Origin: Chrysemys picta bellii
Lineage: Eukaryota; Chordata; Testudines; Emydidae
Assembly (NCBI RefSeq): GCF_011386835.1
Contig: NC_088800.1
Coordinates: 80,044,981-80,108,980, forward strand
Length of the DNA: 64,000 nt
Reading direction: 5' to 3'
Shown: positions 31,725 to 44,159 of the stretch, in pieces
Numbering within the stretch: the stretch's first letter is position 1
Layout of the letters: each line of letters starts with the position of its first letter
Translations under genes and position numbers: made by a program
Notes under the pieces: model-generated
The model's input: only the letters and a program-made list of their open reading frames with translations
Told to the model about the DNA's origin: nothing
Database searches by the model: none

Positions 31725-32530
31725 GAGGATCCAGCTCTTTGTACCTTGCTCCTTCTCACTGCTCTGTTTCCTGGCTCCCTCAGGGCTGAGAGGCTTTCGG
31801 TGAACAAAGAGCAGCTTGCAGGGACCTGTCCAGGCATCTGGTGCTGGCAGGTTGCAGGCTATTTTCCCCACAGATTCGTGACCCTACATCTGCACCAAAT
31901 CTCCTTTGCTGGGATTGCTTTGACCTTCCAACTCCGGCCTGCCACAAATATCCCAGGCATTCGCTGAAAGGTTAAAGAGAGAGGAACTGCTCTGTGCAAG
32001 TTCCTTGAGGTGCTCAGGTCAGAGCGCCTACCACAGGTCTCTAGCAGAGCAGGTGGCATCAGTGCTTTGGGGATCGCCTGTGCACTTGAGCCCACCAAAT
32101 ACAAGTAGCTTCTCAGCCTTCCCCTGCACACCATTGGGAGAGGACCAGAAGGCTCTTGGGTGAGCTTGGAGAGATTTGTCCTTGGCAGAGAACCCCTAAG
32201 GTGAGGTTCTCTCACCATCCCTCGGGTGCTTTTCTCCAGGGGAGAAGAACGTGCCGTTGTGACATGGAGCGAGGACAGGAGACAGCCTGGCAGAGGAGAA
32301 ATGGGGGTGGGTGGAGGGGAGGGAAGAGGCAAGGGGTGAGAGCTAACAGGGGCCGCAGGCAGAGCTCAGGAGGCTTGGGGGCAGAGCTGGAGCAGGAATC
32401 TGCAGCAATGCTGGATTTAGTACAGTTCCTGGGAGAATGCTGAGCAAACCACCGGGCTTCCCCGTTTCCTGCTCTTCCTCTCTCACCTTTTAGTGCTCCT
32501 AACAAACAGCACTTGGCACCTTTCCATAGT
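31725..32530. other. Noncoding stretch, nothing recognised
   Basis: A 157-codon minus frame (31859-32332) overlaps plus frames and has no recognisable domain. Confidence 0.4.
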
Positions 32531-32534
32531 CAAA

Positions 32535-32700
32535 CCCTAATTCATCCACAGGGCGGGGCTTTACTGCAATTTACAGATAGGGAAACTGAGGCACGTGCCT
32601 GCGGCCGCATGGTAACTCTCTGGCAGCGCTAGGAATAGGACTCAGGAGTTCCTATACCCCAATAGAGTGGCCATCCCTGAGACCTTTTCTTGCTGCTCTG
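32535..32700 (-). repeat. MIR-type SINE relic
   Basis: 'atttacagatagggaaactgaggcacg', 'gcatggtaactctctggcag' and 'aataggactcaggagttcc' match a reverse-complement MIR. Confidence 0.75.
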
Positions 32701-33985
32701 TGATGTATGTGGGCACTGCCTATATCTGATGAGGCAGCTTCCCATGGGGCCAATTCAATGACTGCTGGACACTGATAAGACCCTGTCGGGCACCAGAGAG
32801 AGGAAGGAAAGCTGGGCAGTCCCTGGATTTGGCGGGGGGCACTGCAGATGGTGGTGATATGCCACTGGCGTCTCTAGGCCACTGCCAACACTTCAGCGAG
32901 AACTCAGATAATCAGCCCACAGGGTCAGTCTCCAGTCGGTTACGAGTCTGCTTGGCCAGTGAGAATTCTGCATTAGCAAATCGTACAATCACTCGCTGGC
33001 TACTAGGAACTTCCTAGGCTCCTGCTGTTGCATGGTCTCCATCCATTTCCTAGGGCCCACGCGCTCATGTCGCAAAAAGCAAGCCACTATCCCCACAGGC
33101 ATTCCTTCGCTGGTGCCTTTGATAGCAAACTGAGCGGGGAGGGCTGTGGACCGCACTGGGCCACTAGGGCCGAACTCCCCTCCTCCTTATGGAGCAGGTG
33201 TTGTCATAAAGAACACCCTGTTTGTAGCCGCTGCAGCCAACTCATTAAAGATGAACGAGTCCCCGGTTTTGCGGGCAAAAGGCTTTTGTCCGGTTTATTT
33301 GCTTTCGTAACGGAGCGAAATGGTCAGTTAACCCTGTGTGGCAAAGACTCCGGAGACAAACGCACACAGAGAACAAAAGGAGACATTGAATGCCCTGTGG
33401 AAGCAGCAAGAGGACAGGAAGGGCCATTCTTAGTGCCGTTCCAGGTGACTAAGCACAGAGCTCCATTAGTCTTTGTTGGAAACCCACCAACATCTCTTCT
33501 CGAGCTGAATGGCTTTCTCTTTTCATTGCATAATTCCACTTTCTCTAGAGAGCTGAGCCGGTGGCAACACATTTTCTCCAGCATTATAAATCTCCGGCAA
33601 AGCCTTTTTTTCTTTTAAATCCATCTGATGAGAGTTGCTGTATCGCTCATGAGAGGAGAGAGGAGGGAGAATAAAAATCCAACCTCCAAACTCACCCCAC
33701 TCCAAAAAGAAACCCACAGCCTGATCTCAGGGGCCTCTCCCAAATTCATTACATCTCCCAATTTGCTTGTGGGTGTTTGACGGAGAGCTGCCTTTTGGTT
33801 GACAAAATGATTATAGGGGTTTGAGACAATAAGCGGCATGTATATTCCTGCCTGCATTTCAAACAGGGGAAGGATACAGTCGCTAAAACAGCTGCACTTT
33901 CAGGGGTTGCAATGGCATATGTGGGGGGGCGAATGGAAGGAGGAAGCAAAAGAAGGAAGAAGTAATGTTATCTGCTTGAAAAGAA
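32700..33985. other. Noncoding stretch with candidate conserved block
   Basis: The 196-codon plus frame at 33028-33618 is the longest in single-copy DNA here. It has no recognisable domain, ends in a poly-pyrimidine run and overlaps an 86-codon minus frame. The part at 33480-33700 is AT-balanced and repeat-free, as ancient noncoding elements often are. I do not call a gene. Confidence 0.35.
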
Positions 33986-34245
33986 TTGGGTGTGAGCGTG
34001 CATCCGTGGTGTATGTGTAGGCAATTGAGGACGTGCATGTGAGTGTATCGACGTGCATGTGGCTACAGAAGAGCAGGGCGATGCATTAAAGTGTGTGGGG
34101 CCACGGGAGATGTAGCGATCTGTTTGTGAGAGCATCAGTGTTAAGGGAGATTCTGGGTGGGTGGGTCTGAATGCACCAGTGTGTGTGGCTATGGGAGGGC
34201 AACAGTGTGTGTGTGCACACGCGCGCGTGTGTGTGTGTCCCTTGT
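33985..34245. repeat. GT-rich low-complexity tract
   Basis: Irregular 'gtgtgtg', 'gcatgtg' and a self-complementary 'gtgtgcacacgcgcgcgtgtgt' run near 34208-34230. Alternating purine-pyrimidine DNA of this kind can adopt Z-form. Confidence 0.75.
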
Positions 34246-34729
34246 AAAAATAATGTAAAGAGCAAATCATATATTTGGAGCGAGATGTTCAGCAGCCACT
34301 GAACTCTCTCAAATGCCTGCAGACGGCGGGTGCTGGGAGAGGGGGGGGGATCACTTAGACTCCAAACTCAATCTGTTGGAGGAAACTTGGCCCAGTGCTC
34401 AGCGAGCTGGAAATAGCACCCATGGGAGTGAGCATGTACAGTGCTGTCTGCGTCCTTGGGGAAAGCGCTTCCTTCCTGTCACGTGGAAAGGGACACGCTC
34501 CATTACACGTTCCATTGTTTCCCCCCCTCCTTTGTTTGTAAGCCTGACCCATGGTGGTATCAGAACAGTGCTAGCAACATCCAGCTTCAGTCTGAGCAGC
34601 GATAGGGCAGGGGCATGACATTTGGATGTAGATCCAGATTGACAGCCTCACAACATTGGGGCGGGGTTGGACCATTGTAGACATAGGGGGACACTGGTGA
34701 ATTTCAGATCAGGAGATGAGTTTGAGTTC

Positions 34730-34865
34730 CAGAGAAACACACAGAAGTGTATATGCACACACTCATATACCCACAAACACATACATACATACATACACAC
34801 ACAGAGAGAAATGCACGCACACACCTACATGCCCATAGATCCATACGCACACATACACAGAGATG

Positions 34866-34923
<58 letters not shown>
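34730..34923. repeat. CA-rich tract with (CA)n microsatellite
   Basis: 'acatacatacatacatacac' and mixed CA repeats lead into an uninterrupted (CA)n of about 27 units (about 34868-34922). The overlapping frames on both strands (74-89 codons) are translated microsatellite. Confidence 0.95.
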
Positions 34924-34924
<1 letters not shown>

Positions 34925-36880
34925 CTCTAAGATGTAGCTGTTTTCCTGTGGGAAGGAAAGTGAAACAAAACACTCGTGCCTGCTCACAGATTCAAATGGA
35001 GATCAGCTGATGTCGTCCAAACCTGGCACATCCAGTGAACTTAATCTGCCAATACAGCTCCATACACATGAGATGAATACTGGGCTGACTCTGGTGTGCA
35101 TGGGCAGGTCTGATACACTCACTGGTCACTGCTCTCCCCGGACAGAGCCTTAGCATGTTGCTTTCCCCTACAGCTGCTCCATGAATCTTTGTGCATTCAC
35201 AGCGGGACTATAAAGTCCATTTTATGATAGATGCTGCGGATCTGTTATCATCTGGAGTAAGCTAATGCAAACATTGTTAGCTGCAGGGTTCAGTACTTTA
35301 TTAGAGATAGGCAGCTGGTTCAGCCTACATGCTAAATCCAGTCTTGACTCAGATACAGGTTGCAGCTGCACATACAGCCAGACACCAGAGCCATACTGTC
35401 ACTATTCCCAAGTATTTGGAGGGCCACCAGCATATTCGTGAAGGTGTTTGTGAATTCCCAACGATTCACAAACTTTAGCCCCAAAAGAGAACTGACCAGA
35501 AATTCATCCCAGAAAATGAGTTATTTGCTCTTCATTATTAACATTTGTTAGTGGTTTGTTCTCAGGTTTTAAAAGTTTCCGTCATCCAATCAGGAAGCGG
35601 ACACAATACCGTGTGAGTTAGGGCAACTCACCAATCACACGCCAGGAATAACAAATAGCGAACAACTGAAGCAAACAAGGCTGAAAATGTGGTGAATACT
35701 TAGGACAAACAGAAACCTTTGCAGGAAGCAGGATCAGCCCAAGAATGGAACAAAGGGCTGAGTTCCCAATGAATAATTAAACACACTAGCCATCGAGACC
35801 TCTTGGCATGCCATCTGTTTCCTACTAACAGGTACAGCCCTGAACATCTATCTCATGCTTCTTGCTAACCAGGAACCACCAATGCATGAACCAGGCATGG
35901 GTCTTCCAGCCGTGCTCCTGACCTGCCCAAGGACCAGCTCACTAGTTCCACGGGAAGTACCACAAAGTGTCAGGTGGTAAGAGAGGAAACGTGGCTATTC
36001 CCGCCTCCTGAAACTGAAAGTAACTGAGTGCAGTTGACATGAGAAGTATGGTTGGACCTACCATGTGTAACTTGCCAAATAATCTATGGGAGAATAGAAT
36101 GAGTGATGGCAACTTGGGAAATCTGAATGGTGCTTTCCTGTGCAGAATTTCACAGTGCCACACATATTTTTGGTAGTGCACTGTGGGTATCCTATGGTGA
36201 TGCTCTTCTACCTGCCCATGACCTACCAGTTGTGCTTAGTAGGAACGGATGTCACCATCATTTTATTGCTAAAGAGCCAGGCAAGGATTTATTTCAAACT
36301 AGAGTTGGGATGGCATCGTTGTCCCTCAAAATAACTTTATTACCGCAAATTTCAGCTCTGCTAAGATAATTTAGAGAGATGGCTCTTTAGGACCAGAATG
36401 CACAGTAGACAATGGCTATAAACCACCATCTATTTCATGTGTAGATCTATTTCAGACATTGGCCAAATGCAACTCTAAAATGCATTGACATGTGCAGGGA
36501 GTGCTTCAGAGAATGGTGCAAAACCCAGCTCTTTACAAAGGCCTTGTCTGTGGAACAAAACTAGAGCGAGTGCAGTATCATTCTCCCTGGAAGAAAGCCA
36601 CTGCGGCTGATTCAGATGACCTTTTAAGCTTTTTTTTAATCTCCAATTTACATATTTTCATGGTTGATTCTCTCTAATTCCTTTGATCATTTGCCTACCA
36701 GCCCACCTCTCATAATAACAAAAGCCACAAGCAATCAGGGCCTTGGTTGTACATTTCACCCAAAATATGGTGCTGCCAGTCGTACAGCATCCACTATACT
36801 GCGGTAGCATCCAGAGACTGCTACTAAGAATGGTGGCCCACTGTGCTAGGCAAGGCCATCACTCAGCGAGAGACGAGGCC
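34925..36880. other. 2 kb AT-rich noncoding stretch
   Basis: No repeat family, no frame above 80 codons. It looks single-copy. No evidence of function. Confidence 0.45.
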
Positions 36881-36884
36881 GACC

Positions 36885-37030
36885 AATGGCGGGATGGAGA
36901 TCAGAGGCACAGCGAGACGAAGTGACTTGCCCAAAGTCATACGGCAGGTCAGAGCTGGGAATAAAACCCAAGTCTCCTGACTCTCTAGCTGCTGCCTTAG
37001 CCATTAGACCGCACTATCCCCCTGCTTGTT
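36885..37030 (-). repeat. MIR-type SINE relic
   Basis: 'gaggcacagcgagacgaagtgacttgcccaaagtcat', 'gagctgggaataaaacccaagtctcctgac' and 'gccattagaccgcactatcc' are an excellent reverse-complement MIR match. Confidence 0.85.
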
Positions 37031-37610
37031 GCTGGGAGATTGGCTCAGTAATGACTCGGAGAGGAGAAAGTGTCATCTAGTCAATCAACACCACTTCCTA
37101 AAGCATCTAGGGGTCCCTCAAAAATCTGCCAAACACTGCTCTAGTCTCACCCTGCTTTGCTTGTTGGTTCTGAAGGACGGGATCATGGCCCAAGGTGGAA
37201 TGGCTGCATTCAGTAAAGGAGGGGTAAAAAGTAGACAGCCAAATTCATCCTCGCCCTGGGCAGCATGGAGAACTGCCTCCAACCTGACTACAGTACATCT
37301 CAGATTTTGTTTCCTATCACCTGCTCTGCTCCATCAGTGATGACAGCCTCATACTCCCTGTCATTTTCTTCTCCCAGTCCCATCTCCCCAGCTTCTTCTA
37401 TGCCACCCCCTTAAAAGGGCCTCCCACCCTTCTTCATTCAAATTCCTCCACAAACACTCACCCACTAATCAATCAAACCCCCTCTCCTCCTCAACATTAG
37501 TTTACCCGCTAGTTAACCTTTTCCCCCCAGTATATCTCACCTTATCTGTGCCTGCCAGTGTAAATCACTGTTCAATGTGTATGACATTCCCCACTGTGCC
37601 TGATCCACTG
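37030..37610. other. Noncoding stretch, nothing recognised
   Basis: A 104-codon plus frame (37026-37340) starts in the MIR edge. No motif. Confidence 0.4.
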
Positions 37611-37614
37611 AAGA

Positions 37615-37840
37615 AACCAGTGTGGTACAGCGCTCAGCTAAGGAAATTAGTCCTTTAGCTCCAGCTGTAGCAGTTCATGCTCTCGGCTCTAGAAGTCCCA
37701 GGTTCAATCCCTCATGATGACCAAGAGGATGGTATGTTACATAAGCTCCCTGAGATCTGTGGCTGTTTTCATTTGTGTCATCTACAGTGCAGCGTGCATC
37801 CACATTGCTTCACAAATAATTAATAATCGTTAATGAGCGG
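37615..37840 (+). repeat. tRNA-like SINE relic and LINE tail
   Basis: 'tggtacagcgctcagctaagg' (A-box-like) and 'cccaggttcaatccctcatg' (B-box-like) are about 70 bp apart. Then 'ctccctgagatctgtggctg' and 'acaaataattaataatcg' resemble the LINE tail at 8715. Confidence 0.5.
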
Positions 37841-37849
37841 GGGAACAGT

Positions 37850-38955
37850 GCACAGTGCCAGATTTTGCTAATCAGTGAACAAACGCAACTGAAAAAACAA
37901 AAACAATGCATCACAAACATACTTTGTCCATTGATTTTAACCATCGGAGTTTGGCTTCACTTACTGACGCGAATACTCCATGCGTGGTGTTAGTAAATGC
38001 ACTGCCGCATGTTTGCTGAAAGAAGGATTTCCCAGGAGATCACACCACCACATCTGCTACTAAACCCTGTGTGAGAGGCAGGAAGACACCACCAACTTTT
38101 TGGAGGAATTATAAAGTGGGTAGATGGGCACCACTCATAGGTTCTAGCTGTCTTTAGCAAATGATGCCGGGCCATCTCTGGAGCACGGGATAACAAAGTA
38201 CGTTCAGTTGCGCGCACATTGACATTTCTGTCTCTCTCACACACACGCTCTGTACAATATCTTTATACTGATGTATATGATAGCATAGAGTCAAACTCCC
38301 CAATTTTCTCCCTGCCCTTATTAAACTCCACCATCTGGGACAACACTACTTATTTGTCTGATTGTGGCACTGATCCATATAATTAACTACAAAAAAGGCA
38401 ACAGCTCATTACACAACAGCCTTTGCTGTGACTCCTCTCCACAGCGACGAGCGTGCCAGAATAACCGGGGGCGCTGGGGGTGGAGGGACGGATTCTGCTC
38501 GCCTCCTTTCATAAGATCCACATGACTGGAGAGCTTTTGATCCAGTCAGAGGAGGCGCTGAGCATCATCTGAGTTGGTGTCACTTGGCTGAGGGTTATCA
38601 GCACCTCCTAGGTTCAGATCAACCCCTCCACACACACATACAAAGGCCCCCAAAGAAACAGGGATGTTTCTCCCATATTGTCACCTTATAGAACAAGTTT
38701 CTCCAAAAGAAAGAGACTTTATTTTGCTCATATTTTCTCTCTCCGACACATTTCATTGTCAGAAAAATCAATACAGTTTTTCTCTCTTTCTCTGGCTTAA
38801 GTTGTTTTTTTTCCCTACCACCCATTACTGTAGTTCTTGGGCACCTTCCACATAAACTAGATCAGCAATGGGTGAAGTCCCCAGTGGGATTCATAGAGTC
38901 TTTGGGTCTTCTCCATTATTGGGTTATAGAAGCTCCTAGGGGGTAGGGTTACTTC
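37850..38955. other. Noncoding stretch, nothing recognised
   Basis: AT-rich, only short frames on either strand. Confidence 0.4.
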
Positions 38956-38960
38956 CTGGG

Positions 38961-39200
38961 TCATAGATTCATAGAGTTTAAGGCCAGCAGGGAACATTAG
39001 ATCATATAGTTTGACCTCCTGGATATCGCACTCAATTTTATCATTACCGCTGTATTTCGACCAATAACTTGTGTTTGATTAAAGCATCTCTTCAAGAAAG
39101 GCATCCAGTCTTGATCGGAAGGTTCCAAGAGACAGGGAATCCACCACTTCCCTTAGTACATATAATTTCTCTTTCAATTTCGTACTTAATAAATTGCCCT
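38961..39200 (-). repeat. CR1 LINE 3' end relic
   Basis: 'tcatagattcatagag' gives two copies of the CR1 terminal octamer. 'tttaaggccagcagggaacat', 'gacctcctggatatcgc' and 'gaatccaccacttcccttag' follow as in reverse-complement CR1 3' sequence. Only the last 240 bp or so is present. Confidence 0.8.
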
Positions 39201-39204
39201 GGGG

Positions 39205-40906
39205 TTTTACTTTTTGATACACAGACCTGTTGCAGAATCCTACAACTGGGAGGTTAACTCCAAGGATTACACTCTATATTTTCAACTGTAGTGTAATGAC
39301 AGTCTCTGATACATTGGCAGATGCAACCTTTAATGCATGGATTCCTGTCTGACAGATGTGTGAGGGCCTCAGTGTGAGATGAGTGGACAGGTATCCTAGC
39401 AAAGCCACCAGCAGCACCTCTGACATTCCTGATGGCCCCATTGCTGACAGGCTCAGCAGAAGGCCAACAGCTGAATGGGCCACACAGACCGAACTCCACT
39501 GTCATTTTTAAAGGTGGGTCCATAGGCTGAACCTTAATTGCAGGGCAGCATGGAGGTACCTGCTGCTCTGTGGACATCATCCCCCACAGCTGAGCCAGCC
39601 CCTTTCATCAGCACTTTTGAATCTGAGCAGCATTTAGCTGGTGGATATGGTGGTTAGGGAGGGAGGTGCGGGATTTGGTTTGGGCTGCTATGTCTTTTGG
39701 ACTATTCTTAGCAGGAAGAAACTGCAGCCGCTCCAGCAGACTTGGCCGTCATGACTCTGGGTCGGTAGGTGTATAGGGAATGTCATAACGGCACAGAAGA
39801 CGCTGTTAGAAATGAACCTGCTCCGGCTGGGAGGTCCACGGTCTGAGAGCCTTGCAAAGCCCTGTGCTGGCTTGGAAAAGGAAGCTGCTATTGAAACCTT
39901 ATTTTCCTGGCATTTGTTTTGATGGTTTATTTCTAGCAGTGTCCCAAAGAAGAACCAAAGTCCCCCAGAGCCTTTCATGGAGCAGACAATGCCGTGATTT
40001 CCCACACCAGCAGAGTAGAGATTATTAGATCATGGGAGCCTTTGTTCCTTGTCCGTTCAATTGTAGAGAACACTTGCTTGATACGAAGACAGCAGCATAC
40101 TCCACGTGAAGCTGGAGGTGCGAGAGAAGGAGCTGGCTTGTTCCTCTCTGGAGCTTTGGTAGTGCCCCTCCCCTGGGGGGCTTCACACTAATGTGACAGC
40201 ATTTCCTGCTGGCCAGCTCCTGCGATGGGAGCAGCCATTACGCTGGAGGAGTAAAGCTTCTTGGAAGAAGAGAAGGGGAAGGATCAGCGGCACAGAGGAG
40301 AAATGACTCTAGTATTTGGAGAGCAGGTGTGTGGGTAACGGGGTTTCACTCCCAGGCATTGATTTCCCCTTCTCCGGGATGCTGTCCTCTTTGCATTCGC
40401 AGTGCATTTTCTTACCCAGGGAAAGCAGGGACTGAGAGCACTGACTGAGCGAGATATAAAGCAGGCAGGGACTGAGAGAGCTACTCAGCAACACCCCCAG
40501 AGCCCTGCCAGCGTGACTCAACAACCACCTGCAACACGCCCACGTATGCCACTCCTGACCTTTACGTCCCCTCCCACACCTGTGCCTATTCACCTCAATC
40601 CTGACGTGCAAGGCCCCTTGCTATTCCAGGTCTGCTGTAATGAGCTGGCTCGGGGTTTGTGATCATGTCACTCCCTAATGGCTGATCCACTAAAGAGAGA
40701 GTACGGGATCAACTGCACCCCTGACAAACATCCCCCAAGGATACCCCTGTGGCCACCCAACAGCTTTCACTGTTGATCTGAGACCAGGTGGAAAATGAAG
40801 TCTAAGGCCCTGTCCTTTATGGGGGCAAAGAAACCCTTGAACGTGAGCACTGAGTCCAACTGATGGGGTGGGGTTTGCCTGAGTCTGCAGCCTGCCTGAA
40901 ACAATA
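39205..40906. other. 1.7 kb noncoding stretch
   Basis: Frames of 86-108 codons overlap on both strands without recognisable domains. No repeat recognised. Confidence 0.4.
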
Positions 40907-40914
40907 GCTCTGAG

Positions 40915-41148
40915 CAGGGCTGGCTCCAGGCACCAGCCTAGCAAGCAGGTGCCTGGGGCGGCCAATGAAGAGGGGGGCGGCACGTCCGGCCCTTTCGGCG
41001 GCAATTCGGCGGCGGGGCCGTCACTCCCTCTGGGAGCAAAGGACCTGCCGCCGAATTGCCGCCGTAGAATGAAGCGGCCGCCGCGATCGCGGCTTTTTTT
41101 TTTTTTTTTGTGCTGCTTGGGGCGGCAAAAATGCTAGAGCCGGCCCTG
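40915..41148. mobile_element. Non-autonomous hAT-type element, CAGGGCTGGCTC family
   Basis: 234 bp with ends CAGGGCTGGCTCCAGGC and GCTAGAGCCGGCCCTG and a perfect 8 bp duplication GCTCTGAG (40907-40914, 41149-41156). An internal poly-T of about 19 precedes 'gcttggggcggcaaaaatgc'. CpG-rich interior. Same family as 1189-1431. Confidence 0.92.
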
Positions 41149-41156
41149 GCTCTGAG

Positions 41157-43780
41157 AGCCCCTCTCCATCTCAAGGGTTGTTCATTCTGAAACCCCATGC
41201 TAAAAAGTTAAATGTCAACATCATTGACTGGTTCAGTGCGGATCAAAATGTAGCAGAAAGGAGAGTTGCACGTATACAATGGAGGGCAATCGTGACCAGC
41301 ATCTCATTTTGGCCTAGGATGGAGCTTGGTTTGCGAGCTGTCTTTTTTTCCTCCCTCCTTGACTTCTGGCCTAATGTATTAACTCCCTGGACCACCTAGC
41401 ACACAAGCTGGAATTTCATAGCCACAAATAAATAGGTAGTTTAATTCTAACTCTCTACCAGAGACCAAGTGGGGGTTCAGTAAATAGACTGAAGTGCAAT
41501 CCAGTCATTACGGGCTGGATTCTCTTCTCTCTTGCAGCCCATTTAAATTGGTCTAATTCCATTGGGCCTCTGTGGCCCTGCACCTCGTGTAAACTCATAC
41601 ACCAATGCAAAGTGAGTGTGCAGTGCTACCAGTCTGATGTGGTAGCATCTCACCTCCCCACCCCGCAGTGCACTGATGTACTTGACTACACAGGGGCAGA
41701 GCAATGCAGAATTAGACCCATTGATGTTACTGGAGTAACTCCTGATTTACACAGGTGTCGGTGAGAGGAGAACCAGACCTGTTTAATGGGTTCATTTTGG
41801 GCTCTCCTCCTCCCCTGAGCACACGAGAAAGGGGACTCACATTGAATCTTAGAAAGAAAATCTTCTGGCTCCTCGCAGCTGCTGTGATAGTTTGGGCCTG
41901 AATCTTCACCGCTTGGCAACACGTCGTCACTTACACCTGTGCAAAGCCCCACCTGCAATGACAACTTCCTGCTCTGGGAGCATTTCCTGCCCGCTTCACT
42001 CAGGCGTTAGTGACGAAACAAGGTGCCAGGCAGGGGAGAATCATGCCCTATGTCTGTCCCATTTTGCCAGGCCAATGCATGTCCATTCACGTCTGTGTTG
42101 CTGCATGTCCCATGATAGGCCTCGATAAAGTTTTGATGGACATAAATTAAACACCAGTCACTTTCATGTCCCCAGGTTCACCCACCCCTGAGCAGCCCCT
42201 CTGAGAGCTCTGAGCTCTTCTCCAGAAAACGTGGCCCCTCTCTGCAATCTGGGTGCCTGGCGAACCCTGGCATCCTGGCCCACACAGCCTCTCTCAACTC
42301 TCAGGAGCACTGCAAAGAGGCGCCTCGTTTTTCCCCAGGAGATGGGCAGCGAGCGAGCGGGGGGCAGCGGACAGTTCCGTGGCTGAGGTGGAATGGCTGC
42401 CCAAGCTCCCTGCGCACATTGGGATTTGGAGGAGTAAATTCTGAGGTAATTCGGCTGACCCTTCCTGTCACTGCCCTGCCCTCTGCGTCTGTGTTCCTGG
42501 CTCCAGGATCTCCACACGGCATAGTGCATCTAGCCACAAGCCCGGTCAACACACTCCATGCAAGACACCACTCCACTGCCCCTGCAGCCTACTGACCCAA
42601 GAAGCAGGGGCCAACGCCCGTGGCGGGAGGGTGCCCCCTAGGACCGAGTCCTGGCACAGTGCCATCAGAGAGTGGGCACAGAGTCACGCTGTGATGGCAG
42701 TCACAGCACCGAGCAGAGAGGGAGCAGAAACGGAGCACGCAGAGCCACAACGCAGAGAACACCAGCTGCTGCCCAGCCCAGCTCTCGGAGGGAGCCATGG
42801 TTCGGAGAGCCTGAATCCTGGCACTTTCCCCACCCCAAGAGGATCTTGGCATTGGTGCCTTTTCCCCCTGACCTGCTTCCCTGGGGCATGTAAATCAGGA
42901 AATAGGGGCAGGAGAGAGCGAGCTGCGGGTATCTGTGGTAATAGGAAGGGAAAGGGGTTGGGGAGTGGGGAGCTGGGGCTGCTTGTGGGATGGGCCCCAT
43001 AGACCAGGCTGGGCCATTTTAGCAACATGCCCTGACTTGCCGCATGCTGATGATCAAACCAGTCCCTGCACCCCCGCTCTAGGCTCTGCTGGAGGTGCTG
43101 CCCTGGAGTGCGGCCTGGACTGTGGCCCCTCGCCCAAGCATACGCATTGGACGCGTTTCTCTGCCTTTTTGATACCAGCGACTGGCTTGCTGCCTTCTTA
43201 ACAGCGTCAGGTGATCTCGGGGACCGGCACCAGTCCACGAACCGATCGTTCAGAAACACTGCATTAAACCGCTCTCCTCTCCCACTCATCCCAGGCTGCC
43301 TTTTTTCACTCCCCTCTGCCCCGCCTTCCATCCTGCATGGCCTTTTCCAAGCCCTGCAGAGCCTGGCCAGGCTGCAGCCTGGGAAGGGTCACAGGTGAGT
43401 ACCAGCCACTTCATTCAGATCATTCATAATTACTCCCCTGGCACCAGGCCAGGCCACAGGCATCAGCTGGATCTGGTAAGGGAGTCCCTACCGTACCGTT
43501 CTCTCTTTCCTGATCCGCGCTGGCTCCCTCCCGAGCACGGCACAAAGCAACCAGTGGAAGAGGCTGGCTGTGTCGCTGCCTTCTCTCTGCATCTGGGGCA
43601 GGTTGCTGCTGCTGTGGAGATTTCAGGCCCTGTGTAACCCAGGTTCATAAACCATGCAGCAAAGTTCAAGACCTGTATTTCCTTCCAGGCCAAGCTGCCA
43701 AGGGGCGTCTCAGATCTCACGCCCGGGAGAGGGCTCTGCTGTTCCAGATGCACACACACCACACACCTGAGAATGGGTGC
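41157..43780. other. 2.6 kb noncoding stretch
   Basis: 'gctggattctcttctctct' (41513) and 'ttactggagtaactcctgatttacac' (41727) are worn palindromic repeats of the 'gattctgatctc' type. The rest looks single-copy. The 215-codon minus frame at 42684-43331 is low-complexity in places, overlaps several plus frames and has no recognisable domain. Confidence 0.4.
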
Positions 43781-43784
43781 TCCT

Positions 43785-43985
43785 GTGGGAGACAGGGAGT
43801 CAAGGCTCCTCAGCTCTAATTCTTAACTCTGCCCCTGGCTGGGGTGCAGTCCCCGAGCCACCTTCTGCCTCTGTTCCTCTCTCTGTAGAATGGGGATCAG
43901 TTCCACCTGCCTCACAGGGTTAACTCATGTTTATTAACTACAGCAAGGTCCTTGTACAAAGCTCTCCCCTGTACTAATGAATGTT
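43785..43985 (+). repeat. MIR-type SINE relic
   Basis: 'ggagtcaaggctcctcagctctaattc', 'ctctgttcctctctctgtagaatggggatc' and 'cctcacagggttaactcatg' follow plus-strand MIR order. Confidence 0.75.
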
Positions 43986-44150
43986 GCATTGAGCTAGCAC
44001 CTGTCGGTGAGGATCTCAAAGCACCTTTACCCCCCTCTTCAAAGGGGCTCACAGAGCTTCCGTGATTTCTTCTCCCGCGGTCACAACGCATGTGAGTGGC
44101 AGGGCTGGGAGTAGAACCCGGCTAGCTACTCCAATCGTTAGACAACAGTC
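43985..44150 (-). repeat. MIR-type SINE relic, opposite orientation
   Basis: 'gaggatctcaaagcacctttac', 'gcggtcacaacgcatgtgagtggcagggctgggagtagaaccc' and 'gttagacaac' are reverse-complement MIR. It meets the plus-oriented MIR tail to tail. Confidence 0.75.
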
Positions 44151-44159
44151 CCTGCAAAC

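Noticed and set aside
34667..34987. Histidine/threonine- and cysteine/valine-repeat frames
   Set aside because: Translated CA microsatellite on both strands.
42684..43331. 215-codon minus frame
   Set aside because: Overlaps three plus frames, no domain or homologue recognised.
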